The notes under the pieces: model-generated | What the model saw: the letters and a program-made list of their open reading frames with translations, nothing else | What the model was told of the DNA's origin: nothing | The model's database searches: none | DNA from: Aquimarina sp. | GTDB lineage: Bacteria; Bacteroidota; Bacteroidia; Flavobacteriales; Flavobacteriaceae | Direction: 5' to 3' | Length of the DNA stretch: 8,968 bases | Assembly (NCBI GenBank): GCA_011524575.1 | Contig: WTKB01000157.1 | Span: 1 to 8,968 of the forward strand | Shown: piece by piece, positions 1 to 6,636 of the stretch | Position numbering within the stretch: position 1 is the first letter of the stretch | Layout of the letters: each line of letters begins with the position of its first letter | Translations under genes and position numbers: made by a program

Positions 1-52
1 AAGTTCTTAAAATTTTGGATTACAGGAAGTAGTGCCTTTAAACAAGCTCTTA
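1..52 (-). repeat. Palindromic intergenic element, copy 1 (cut by window edge)
   Basis: This is the end of a long-form element. It carries the arm TTTAAACAAGCTCT at 37-50 followed by TTA at 50-52, preceded by the inner motif GGATTACAGGAAGTAG. Bases 3-52 match the right end of the copy at 4605-4764 almost base for base, and its reverse complement matches the start of the copy at 7858-7963. The other end lies outside the window. It sits 22 bp beyond the stop codon of the last permease gene, so an RNA hairpin formed by it could mark the 3' end of that operon; that role is inferred. Confidence 0.85.
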
Positions 53-74
53 ATAAATGATTTCAACAAAGGTG

Positions 75-1238
75 TCACCCACGAAATAAAAAGAAGTTTT
101 GTTTTAAAGGCTCAATAGCAGAACGTTCATTTTGAATAATAAAAGCAATAGCTGCACTTGTAAAAGCTTTTCCTTTTGAAGTTAAATCAATGTAATCTTT
201 ATTTTTAAATTCGATAAAATTGTTTTTCTGTGCTAATTCCAAAACTGCATTAGACTTCACTTTTTGCCAATTAATGTGATCTTTAAGGTGTTTGATGTGT
301 CGCTCTGAAAGCTCTTCATGATTTTGTAAGTGTACTAAAAATGTAAGCAACATCACCTCTATTCTTTGTCGTTTTTCTTTTCTAAGTATCGAAAAATATC
401 CCTTTTGTGGGGCAAATAAATAAATTACAAAAAAACAAAAACCTAAAAATGTAGTAATACTCCCTGCTATAGACACATCAAAGAAATGGGCAAAGAAATA
501 TCCTACATTAGCTGCAAATATCCCTAATAATGCAGAACCCCAAAGCATTTTTTTTAAACAATCCGTGACAAGATACATACTTGCGGCAGGTGTTATCATA
601 AGAGCCACTACCAGTACAGCACCAACTGCATCAAAAGACACCACACAAGTTACGGAAGAAAGCGTCATTAGTCCATAATGTAACAACACCGGACTAAATC
701 CCATACTTGCAGCAAGTGCTTTATCAAAAGTAGAAACCATAAGTTCTTTGTAGAATAAAACTAATAAAAAAACAGACACCATTGCAACTGCTGCAACCAC
801 CCATAGACTTTTAGGGCCTAAATCACTAGAATTAAAATACAACCGATCTAAAGGAGCAAATGCCAATTCACCAAGAAGTATGGCATCTATATCTAGATGA
901 ATATCATTAGCATAAATAGCTACTAAAATAACACCTAAACTGAAAATACTGGGAAAAACAAGCCCTATAGCAGTGTCCTCTTTGACAAGGCGTGTATTTT
1001 GTACCGTTTCTACTAAAAACACAGTTAATACCCCTGTGAGACTTGCCATGATAAAATTAATAGGACTATTTAAATTTCCTGAAATAAAAAAACCGATAAC
1101 CACACCCAAAAGTATGGAATGACTAATTGCATCAGAAATCAACGCCATTTTACGAAGCACTAAAAAAACCCCAGGCAAAGCACAAGCAACAGCTACTAAA
1201 CTAGCAATCAATAAAATTTCCAGATGAAAAACCTCCAT
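75..1238 (-). CDS. Metal ABC transporter permease (ABC-3 family) with C-terminal winged-helix-like domain
   Basis: This is the second integral membrane subunit of a Mn/Zn/Fe-type ABC importer (TroD/MntD-like) in the inner membrane. Residues 1-277 are strongly hydrophobic with several membrane helices. They include the family motif SDAISHSILLG near 35-45 and the conserved segment around DAVGAVLVVALMITPAAS at 203-220. A soluble tail of about 100 residues (from about 285) reads like a winged helix, with a helix rich in His/Lys, then ELAQKNNFIEFKNKDYIDLTSKG. Such fused DtxR-like tails are known in Bacteroidota metal permeases, whereas stand-alone permeases end near residue 280. The gene starts with ATG 21 bp after the previous permease stop, so the two are probably cotranscribed. 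The transported metal cannot be read from the sequence. Confidence 0.92.
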   Translation of the reverse strand: MEVFHLEILLIASLVAVACALPGVFLVLRKMALISDAISHSILLGVVIGFFISGNLNSPINFIMASLTGVLTVFLVETVQNTRLVKEDTAIGLVFPSIFSLGVILVAIYANDIHLDIDAILLGELAFAPLDRLYFNSSDLGPKSLWVVAAVAMVSVFLLVLFYKELMVSTFDKALAASMGFSPVLLHYGLMTLSSVTCVVSFDAVGAVLVVALMITPAASMYLVTDCLKKMLWGSALLGIFAANVGYFFAHFFDVSIAGSITTFLGFCFFVIYLFAPQKGYFSILRKEKRQRIEVMLLTFLVHLQNHEELSERHIKHLKDHINWQKVKSNAVLELAQKNNFIEFKNKDYIDLTSKGKAFTSAAIAFIIQNERSAIEPLKQNFFLFRG

Positions 1239-1259
1239 AAATATTAATAAGTTGTAACA

Positions 1260-2363
1260 CTATTTTTCAAAAAGTTTAGCCGCTTTTTGATAACCTTCTT
1301 TCGTGAGATACCATTGCTGACTTTCAATTTTAATTAATTTTTGATCTTCAAGCTGTTTTAAGGCGGACTTAGAATAGCCTTGAAAATCGTTTAAAATTTG
1401 AATATGATGTGGATGATGCGGGGTCTTGTGTTCCAAAGCAATACGATACATAAGATCTAAAGTTTTAAACACCTGAAGTTCCTTTCGATTTTTATACCTA
1501 CGTATTTGACGAAACAACAACCCTCTTTTAGGAGAAAACACAAAAGAAAACCAAACCAATATAGCTGCAATAATAACAATTACTGGTCCTGTTGGTACAC
1601 CAGAAAATCGGGTACTTAACACCGTACCAATAATTGCGGAAAAAACTCCAAATACTCCCGAAAGTATCACCATATTTTCCAAACGATGTGTCCATTGACG
1701 TGCCGCAGCTGCTGGAGCTAAAAGCATCGCACTGATAAGAATCACCCCAACTGATTGTAAACCTAAAACAATAGTAACTACGATAAGGCTTGTAAGAAGT
1801 GTATCTATTGCTTTATTATGAAAGCCGAGTGTTTGAGTATAAGCACTATCAAAAGTATATATTTTAAATTCTTTCCAAAAAAGTAGTAGTAAACAAACAA
1901 ATGCAACAAACACAACAAAAAGAAACTGCACATCAGACTTTAAAAGTGTAGCTGCTTGTCCAAACAAATACTTATCTAAACCAGACTGTTGTGCATTAGG
2001 GAGTTTTTGAATAAAAGTTAGCAAAAGCATTCCAAACCCAAAAAACAAGGAAAGAATTAAACCTAAAGCAGTATCTGTTTTAAGGCGGGTTTTGGTAACA
2101 ATACCTCGCATCCAAAACGCCCCTATCAGCCCACTAATAAGTGCACCTACTAACAGCATTTGACTATTTTTAACCCCTATGATTAAAAAACTTAAAGCAA
2201 TACCTGGCAAAGCTGCATGTGCTACAGCATCTCCTAATAAACTTTGCTTTTTTAAGACTGCAAAACTACCTAACATACCACATAAAGCTCCTAAAATAGC
2301 GGTTCCTAAAGTAATTACTTGAAGCGTATAATCTGTAAGTAAAAGTTGCCAGAAATCATGCAT
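1260..2363 (-). CDS. Metal ABC transporter permease (ABC-3 family) with C-terminal winged-helix-like domain
   Basis: This is the first membrane subunit of the same importer (TroC/MntC-like). The membrane part covers residues 1-278 and holds the family motif GDAVAHAALPGIALSF (44-59) and the segment QSVGVILISAMLLAPAAAA (203-221). After the basic stretch RQIRRYKNRKE (285-295), a soluble tail of about 75 residues resembles a winged helix (SKSALKQLEDQKLIKIESQQWYLTKEG, 331-357). It carries a histidine cluster, HHPHH, at 316-320 that might bind metal; that is inference. The two permeases are paralogous in layout, each with the extra tail, and probably form a heterodimer. The ATG start lies 13 bp after the ATPase stop, which supports a single transcript. 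Confidence 0.92.
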   Translation of the reverse strand: MHDFWQLLLTDYTLQVITLGTAILGALCGMLGSFAVLKKQSLLGDAVAHAALPGIALSFLIIGVKNSQMLLVGALISGLIGAFWMRGIVTKTRLKTDTALGLILSLFFGFGMLLLTFIQKLPNAQQSGLDKYLFGQAATLLKSDVQFLFVVFVAFVCLLLLFWKEFKIYTFDSAYTQTLGFHNKAIDTLLTSLIVVTIVLGLQSVGVILISAMLLAPAAAARQWTHRLENMVILSGVFGVFSAIIGTVLSTRFSGVPTGPVIVIIAAILVWFSFVFSPKRGLLFRQIRRYKNRKELQVFKTLDLMYRIALEHKTPHHPHHIQILNDFQGYSKSALKQLEDQKLIKIESQQWYLTKEGYQKAAKLFEK

Positions 2364-2376
2364 AAATAAACAATAA

Positions 2377-3117
2377 TTATTGGTGAATACTTACTTTATA
2401 ATTAATCCCATAGGTTTGGGTTAAATAATCATCATTAAAGATAGCCTTTACGGGACCCGTAGCTATTTTTTTAACATTTAAAAATGTCACCCAATCAAAA
2501 TATTCTGGCACCGTTTGCAAATCGTGGTGCACCACTACTACCGTCTTACCAAGGTTACGTAACTCTTGTAAAAGATTAATAATGGCTTTTTCTGTGGTAG
2601 CATCAACTCCTTGAAAGGGTTCATCCATTAAAAATATTGAAGCATCTTGCACCAATGCTCTAGCTAAAAAAACACGCTGCTGCTGCCCTCCAGATAATTG
2701 ACTAATTTGACGATTCTTTAGAGCTAACATTCCCACTTTTTCCAAGGCTTCTAAAGCAGCTTTTTTTTGTACTCTTCCAGGACGCTTAATCCATCCTAAT
2801 TGTCCGTAAGTTCCCATAAGAACTACATCAAGGGCTGTAGTAGGAAAATCCCAATCTACAGATCCTTTTTGAGGTACATAAGCCACTAATTTACGTTGCT
2901 TTTCATAAGACTTCCCATAAATAGAAACTTTACCTGCAATAGGGGTTACAATTCCTAGTATAGACTTCATGAGCGTAGATTTACCTGCTCCATTAGGTCC
3001 TACAATAGCCATAAGCACTCCCTCCGGCACAGATAAATCAATGTCCCAAAGTACAGGCTTATAATTGTAAGCCACAGTAAGGTCATTGATAGTAATGGCA
3101 AAATTAGTAGAATTCAT
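2377..3117 (-). CDS. Metal ABC transporter ATP-binding protein
   Basis: This is the ATPase subunit that powers the metal importer made with the two downstream permeases (TroB/MntB/ZnuC-like), acting on the cytoplasmic face of the membrane. All nucleotide-binding motifs are intact: Walker [10 protein letters not shown] (40-48), Q-loop in [12 protein letters not shown] (81-92), signature LSGGQQQR (141-148), Walker B IFLMDEP (161-167) and the switch histidine in VVVHHDL (194-200). The length of 246 residues is normal for the family. It is the first gene of the operon; the solute-binding subunit that usually comes first is absent, and the region upstream is non-coding. A probable promoter lies about 150 bp upstream with a palindromic element between. 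ATG start; no clear Shine-Dalgarno sequence. Confidence 0.95.
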   Translation of the reverse strand: MNSTNFAITINDLTVAYNYKPVLWDIDLSVPEGVLMAIVGPNGAGKSTLMKSILGIVTPIAGKVSIYGKSYEKQRKLVAYVPQKGSVDWDFPTTALDVVLMGTYGQLGWIKRPGRVQKKAALEALEKVGMLALKNRQISQLSGGQQQRVFLARALVQDASIFLMDEPFQGVDATTEKAIINLLQELRNLGKTVVVVHHDLQTVPEYFDWVTFLNVKKIATGPVKAIFNDDYLTQTYGINYKVSIHQ

Positions 3118-3174
3118 AACTGAAAGTTAACACATTAGAGAAATAATCCCATTGGTATTTTAAGTACTTTAATC

Positions 3175-3228
3175 TAAGAGCTTGTTTAAACTCACTACTT
3201 CCTGTAATTCCCTTTAAACAAGCTCTAA
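3175..3228 (+). repeat. Palindromic intergenic element, copy 2 (short form)
   Basis: This is a complete short copy. It has TAA, arm AGAGCTTGTTTAAA (3177-3190), a 22-bp inner part with ACTACTTCCTGTAATT, arm TTTAAACAAGCTCT (3213-3226), then AA to complete the second TAA. The arms are perfect 14-bp inverted repeats. It lies 57 bp upstream of the ATPase start and probably downstream of that operon's promoter, so it would be transcribed as a hairpin in the 5' leader. Confidence 0.9.
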
Positions 3229-3263
3229 AGTATTTATTTTTGACAAAAAACTTTTATTCAAAA

Positions 3264-3271
3264 CAAAGTTA
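3264..3271 (-). promoter_or_regulatory. Possible -7 promoter box of the metal transporter operon
   Basis: On the minus strand this reads TAACTTTG, an exact match to the Bacteroidota -7 consensus TAnnTTTG. No TTG is found at the usual distance upstream, so support is partial. If used, the leader would be about 140 nt and would contain palindromic element copy 2. Confidence 0.4.
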
Positions 3272-3331
3272 GTATTAAAATATAAAAATATAGAGATCAT
3301 TAATAAAATTCAGGAAAATACATATAGCAAT

Positions 3332-3390
3332 TAAGAGCTTGTTTACGATAAAACACAAAAAGAGAAAGGAAGCAGTTCACACTACTTCCT
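3332..3390 (+). repeat. Possible remnant of a palindromic element fused with a terminator
   Basis: Bases 3332-3345 (TAAGAGCTTGTTTA) equal the first 14 bases of the intact elements, and CACTACTTCCT at 3380-3390 equals their next conserved block. The spacing is about 30 bp larger than in intact copies and no second arm follows. The second block lies inside the loop and stem of the peptidase terminator. It may be a decayed copy whose inner part became the terminator, or a chance overlap for the second block. The 14-base arm match alone is strong. Confidence 0.5.
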
Positions 3391-3402
3391 TTCTCTTTTT
3401 GT
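3355..3402 (-). terminator. Rho-independent terminator of the M42 peptidase gene
   Basis: A perfect 18-bp stem (3355-3372 with 3385-3402) encloses a 12-nt loop. On the minus strand the stem core is GAGAAAGGAAG / CTTCCTTTCTC followed by TTTTTGTGTTTT, a good terminating T-run. It starts 27 bp after the peptidase stop codon. The symmetric A/T flanks mean it could also act on plus-strand transcripts. Confidence 0.88.
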
Positions 3403-3428
3403 ATATTGAATTCAAAACAGAATATGTA

Positions 3429-4520
3429 TTATTCAAAATAGCTAAAAGTTTCTCCTTCTTTTATAGTTAATAAACTTTCATAAATCAATTTAATAACATT
3501 TTCTACATCCTCACGGTGTACCATTTCTACAGTAGTGTGCATATATCTAAGAGGTAAAGATATAAGTGCGGAAGCTACACCACCATTACTGTAAGCAAAA
3601 GCATCAGTATCTGTTCCTGTATATCTACTAGATGCTAATCGCTGAAATGGAATTCCTTTGGCATCTGCAGCATCAATGATACGATCACGAAGTTTTTGCT
3701 GTACTGCTGGTGCATAAGAAATTACTGGACCTGCTCCAATTTTTGTATCACCCTCTACTTTTTTATCGATCATTGGTGTGGTTGTATCGTGACACACATC
3801 CGTTACAATGGCTACATCAGGCTTTATACGATTAGTGATCATTTCTGCTCCACGTAAACCGATTTCTTCTTGTACCGAATTAGTTACATACAAACCAAAA
3901 GGTAAAGTAATATTATTTTCTTTAAGAAGTTTAGCCACTTGAGCGATCATAAATCCTCCCATACGATTATCCAAAGCTCTACAAACAAACTTATTTTTGT
4001 TAAGAACCATGAACTTATCTGGATAGGTAACCACACATCCTACATGTACACCTAATTCCAATACTTCATCTTTAGTAGCACAACCAACATCAATAGTGAT
4101 GTTATCTAATTTAGCGGGTTGTTCTTTAGTACCTCCTTTACGAGTATGAATTGCTGGCCATCCAAAAACACCATCTACAATACCTTTCTTTGTATGAATG
4201 TTCACACGCATAGAAGGGGCAATCTGATGGTCACTACCTCCATTACGTATCACATAAATAAGCCCATCATCAGTGATATAATTTACATACCAAGAAATTT
4301 CATCAGCATGTCCTTCAATCACTACTTTAAAAGGAGCATCAGGGTTAATCACCCCTACAGCAGTACCGTAAGTATCGGTAATAAATTCATCTACGTAAGG
4401 CTTTAAATAATCCATCCAGATTTTTTGACTTTCCCACTCGTAACCAACAGGTGCTGGATTATTTAAATATTTTTCTAAAAATTCAATCGACTTATCGTCT
4501 AAAATACTAATATCTGACAT
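3429..4520 (-). CDS. M42 family metallopeptidase (aminopeptidase)
   Basis: This is a cytosolic dinuclear-metal aminopeptidase of the M42 (FrvX / glutamyl aminopeptidase / TET-like) family, which trims N-terminal residues from peptides as large oligomers. All expected metal and catalytic positions are visible: H71 and D73 in GHADEIS, bridging D184 in RALDNRMGG, the catalytic Glu pair E218-E219 in SVQEEIGLRGA, D241 in IVTDV, and H328 in LRYMHTTVEM. The 363-residue length is normal and there is no signal peptide. The gene starts with ATG and stands alone, with a strong terminator after the stop and the longest palindromic element between it and rlmN upstream. No clear promoter was found in the 84 bp between the element and the start. 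Substrate preference cannot be told from the sequence. Confidence 0.95.
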   Translation of the reverse strand: MSDISILDDKSIEFLEKYLNNPAPVGYEWESQKIWMDYLKPYVDEFITDTYGTAVGVINPDAPFKVVIEGHADEISWYVNYITDDGLIYVIRNGGSDHQIAPSMRVNIHTKKGIVDGVFGWPAIHTRKGGTKEQPAKLDNITIDVGCATKDEVLELGVHVGCVVTYPDKFMVLNKNKFVCRALDNRMGGFMIAQVAKLLKENNITLPFGLYVTNSVQEEIGLRGAEMITNRIKPDVAIVTDVCHDTTTPMIDKKVEGDTKIGAGPVISYAPAVQQKLRDRIIDAADAKGIPFQRLASSRYTGTDTDAFAYSNGGVASALISLPLRYMHTTVEMVHREDVENVIKLIYESLLTIKEGETFSYFE

Positions 4521-4604
4521 AATTATAAATTAACAACTCGTAACGAATTTAAGAAATATCAGGTGATTTTATCGTAAAAAATAGAACTTTTAATCGATTT
4601 ATAA

Positions 4605-4764
4605 TTAGAGCTTGTTTAAACTGAATACGAACTGTAATTCAAAAGTTTAAGGTTTTGGGTTACTTTTAAATGATGCACATATCGAGATATGTAAATCATT
4701 TTAAAGTGATCCATGTTCTTAAAATTTTGGATTACAGGAAGTAGGGCGTTTAAACAAGCTCTTA
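4605..4764 (-). repeat. Palindromic intergenic element, copy 4 (long form, 156-bp core)
   Basis: This is the longest complete copy. Arms AGAGCTTGTTTAAA (4607-4620) and TTTAAACAAGCTCT (4749-4762) are perfect inverted repeats, and the whole 156-bp core is an ungapped imperfect palindrome centred between 4684 and 4685. By hand count 59 of 78 positions pair. The centre is ACATAT-CGAG-ATATGT. Its orientation is opposite to the copies at 3175, 5834 and 7858. The last three bases (TTA on plus) are the TAA stop codon of rlmN. No coding potential. As RNA it would fold into a long hairpin and may end rlmN transcripts, since no other terminator is visible there. Confidence 0.92.
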
Positions 4765-5817
4765 CTTAGACTTATTAGCAAGTTGTCCGCAAGCTGCATC
4801 AATATCTTTACCTCTACTTCTACGAATATTTACTACAACTCCTGTGGACTCTAATGCTTTTTTATAAGCATCTATAGCTTCTGGCTCTGCCTGTTTAAAT
4901 TTAGGATCACCAATGGCATTATATTCAATAATATTCACCTTACAAGGCACATATTTACAAAACTTAACAAGGGCATCGATATCTTTTTGAGTATCATTAA
5001 CCCCTTTCCAAACCACATACTCATAAGTAATTTTACGTTTAGTATGTGCATACCAATAGGCTAATGCATCTCGCAAATCTTTTAAAGGGAAAGTCTCATT
5101 AAAAGGCATTATTTGCGTACGAACGCTATCAATGGCAGAATGTAATGAGACTGCAAGATTGAACTTTGCACCATCATCAGTCATTTTTTTGATCATTTTT
5201 GGTACGCCAGAAGTAGAAACGGTAATACGTTTTGCAGACATTCCCAGACCAGATTCTTGTGAAGTAATTTTATCAATGGCTTTGGTAACATTAGGATAGT
5301 TCATAAGTGGCTCTCCCATTCCCATAAATACAATATTTGATAAAGGGCGGTTATGATACAATCTGCTTTGCTGGTCAATGGTAACTACCTGATCATAAAT
5401 TTCATCAGGATTTAAATTACGCATACGCTTAAGCTTAGCTGTAGCACAAAATTTACAATCCAGACTACACCCTACCTGTGAGGATACACAAGCAGTGGTA
5501 CGCGTAGGAGTAGGAATCAGTACCGACTCCACAAGTAATCCGTCATGTAGTTTTACGGCATTTTTTATGGTGCCATCAGCACTCTGCTGCATTTGATCAA
5601 TGGCAATATGATTAATGACAAAATATTGACGCAATACTTCTCTTAAATCTTTTGAAATATTAGTCATTGCATCAAAATCTCGGACAGACTTTTTCCATAA
5701 CCACTCATATACTTGATTGGCTCGAAAAGGTTTATAATTGTTTTCTTCAAAAAATGTTCGTAACTGCTCTAAGGTTAAGGAACGAATATCTTTCTTTTTA
5801 ATAGCTTTAGATTCCAA
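4762..5817 (-). CDS. rlmN: Dual-specificity 23S rRNA A2503 / tRNA A37 C2-methyltransferase RlmN
   Basis: This radical-SAM enzyme methylates C2 of A2503 in 23S rRNA, and in characterised members also A37 of certain tRNAs. The 4Fe-4S motif CxxxCxxC is at C117, C121 and C124 (GCSLDCKFCAT). The SAM-binding GMGEP is at 166-170. The two cysteines of the ping-pong mechanism are C110 (TTACVSSQ) and C343 (DAACGQLA). The 351-residue length is normal. The start is TTG: no in-frame ATG lies between the upstream stop and this codon, and the next Met (residue 51) would cut off the conserved N-terminal domain, whereas the TTG gives the family-typical start KKKDIRSLTLEQLR. The start lies 16 bp from one palindromic element, and the stop codon coincides with the end of another. 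Confidence 0.96.
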   Translation of the reverse strand: MESKAIKKKDIRSLTLEQLRTFFEENNYKPFRANQVYEWLWKKSVRDFDAMTNISKDLREVLRQYFVINHIAIDQMQQSADGTIKNAVKLHDGLLVESVLIPTPTRTTACVSSQVGCSLDCKFCATAKLKRMRNLNPDEIYDQVVTIDQQSRLYHNRPLSNIVFMGMGEPLMNYPNVTKAIDKITSQESGLGMSAKRITVSTSGVPKMIKKMTDDGAKFNLAVSLHSAIDSVRTQIMPFNETFPLKDLRDALAYWYAHTKRKITYEYVVWKGVNDTQKDIDALVKFCKYVPCKVNIIEYNAIGDPKFKQAEPEAIDAYKKALESTGVVVNIRRSRGKDIDAACGQLANKSK

Positions 5818-5833
5818 ATAGTTTACTTGTTGT

Positions 5834-5887
5834 TTAGCGCTTGTTTAAAGGCACTACTTCCTGTAATTTAGTTTAAACAAGCTCTAA
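5834..5887 (+). repeat. Palindromic intergenic element, copy 5 (short form)
   Basis: This is a short copy with a 50-bp core. Arm AGCGCTTGTTTAAA (5836-5849, one mismatch to the others) is followed by an inner part with CACTACTTCCTGTAATTT, and then arm TTTAAACAAGCTCT (5872-5885) and AA. It lies between the stop of the DUF7935-like gene and the TTG start of rlmN, 16 bp from that start. No separate terminator or promoter box could be found in this gap. Confidence 0.88.
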
Positions 5888-5939
5888 TACTGATTTTTTT
5901 TTTAAATACGATTTAATCTTTGAAACGATATGAAATAAA

Positions 5940-6479
5940 TTAAAAAGGATTCAGTAATAGTTTCATATCTGCCTTTAAAAGTTGTAACGCCATATTTGTT
6001 GCATTTTGATCGATTGCAGATGTCAAAAGAGCATTCCTATAAGAAGTCACCTCTTTTGCTTCACTGGATTTCAACATCATATATAAATCCTTAATAAGCA
6101 TGTTTTTAGAAGCTAAAACTGCATTCCAACTTTCATTCGAAAGATACAATTGTTGCGTAAGGTTATGATCTAATTCTTGGTCAATAGTAGCAACCAAAAG
6201 TTGTAAGTACTCCTCTGGACTACAACCTGACACAGGACTTACCCTAGTTACTAATTTTTGAATAGAAATACGTTCCAAAAATAAAGTAATGCGTTCATAA
6301 GCTTGCAATTGCAAAGGTAATATTTCTTTTTGGTGAGCCTTTGCCCATTGAAAGCGTTGCTTTATTTGTTCTTTTTTTAATGTGGTATTCATAAAATACA
6401 TACACAGCAAGCCCATAAACAATACAGGGCATACTACTAAAATAATTAAATTAGCATCAGGTAAATTCATAGGTTGCAT
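5940..6479 (-). CDS. Conserved flavobacterial membrane-anchored protein, DUF7935-like, function unknown
   Basis: I recognise this as the type of small protein found widely in Flavobacteriia (DUF7935-like by remembered pattern, not by search); its function is unknown. One hydrophobic helix (about residues 10-30, NLIILVVCPVLFMGLLCMYFM) is followed by a basic segment (TTLKKEQIKQR) and a helical cytoplasmic domain. Conserved-looking blocks are QAYERITLFLERI (59-71) and QELDHNLTQQLYLSNESW (101-118). The start could be the first ATG (6479) or the second (6470, MNLPDANL): the promoter at 6490-6519 leaves only about 5-7 nt before the first but about 15 nt before the second, which favours the second. 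It is divergent from the binding-protein homologue at 6637. Confidence 0.85.
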   Translation of the reverse strand: MQPMNLPDANLIILVVCPVLFMGLLCMYFMNTTLKKEQIKQRFQWAKAHQKEILPLQLQAYERITLFLERISIQKLVTRVSPVSGCSPEEYLQLLVATIDQELDHNLTQQLYLSNESWNAVLASKNMLIKDLYMMLKSSEAKEVTSYRNALLTSAIDQNATNMALQLLKADMKLLLNPF

Positions 6480-6489
6480 TTTTATACTT

Positions 6490-6519
6490 CAAAAATAAAC
6501 TTTTGTAAAAGGATTACAA
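6490..6519 (-). promoter_or_regulatory. Bacteroidota-type promoter of the DUF7935-like gene
   Basis: On the minus strand TTG (6519-6517), exactly 19 bp, then TATTTTTG (6497-6490) matches the housekeeping sigma consensus TTG-N19-TAnnTTTG. Transcription would start near 6484-6486, very close to the annotated ATG. Confidence 0.75.
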
Positions 6520-6636
6520 AAACCTTAATAAAAATAGGATTATTTCAACGTGCTAAAGGTGAATTATAACGATAAATAACCATAAAACAAATACCAAACA
6601 CTTAAAAGACATATATTTACAAAAAAAATATAATTT

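Larger units (their letters stand above)
3118..3428. other. Non-coding region between ATPase gene and M42 peptidase
   Basis: This 311-bp stretch holds no credible reading frame. It contains a 50-bp-core palindromic element (3175-3228), a probable minus-strand promoter box for the transporter operon (3264-3271), a possible remnant of another element (from 3332) and the terminator of the peptidase gene (3355-3402). Bases 3272-3331 are very AT-rich and show nothing else I can name. I looked for a metal-regulator operator (MntR, Zur or Fur type palindrome) and saw no convincing one. Confidence 0.7.

Noticed and set aside
4119..4406. 95-residue plus-strand open frame
   Set aside because: It lies wholly inside the M42 peptidase gene on the other strand, has no family-like features, and is a shadow of that gene.
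4521..4604. Promoter for the M42 peptidase
   Set aside because: TATTTTTT on the minus strand lacks the final G and has no TTG about 19 bp upstream, so I could not support a call.
6612..6619. TATATTTA as -7 promoter box of the plus-strand gene at 6637
   Set aside because: It matches only 7 of 8 consensus positions, has no TTG at the right distance, and such AT-rich words are common here; it could still be a weak promoter.
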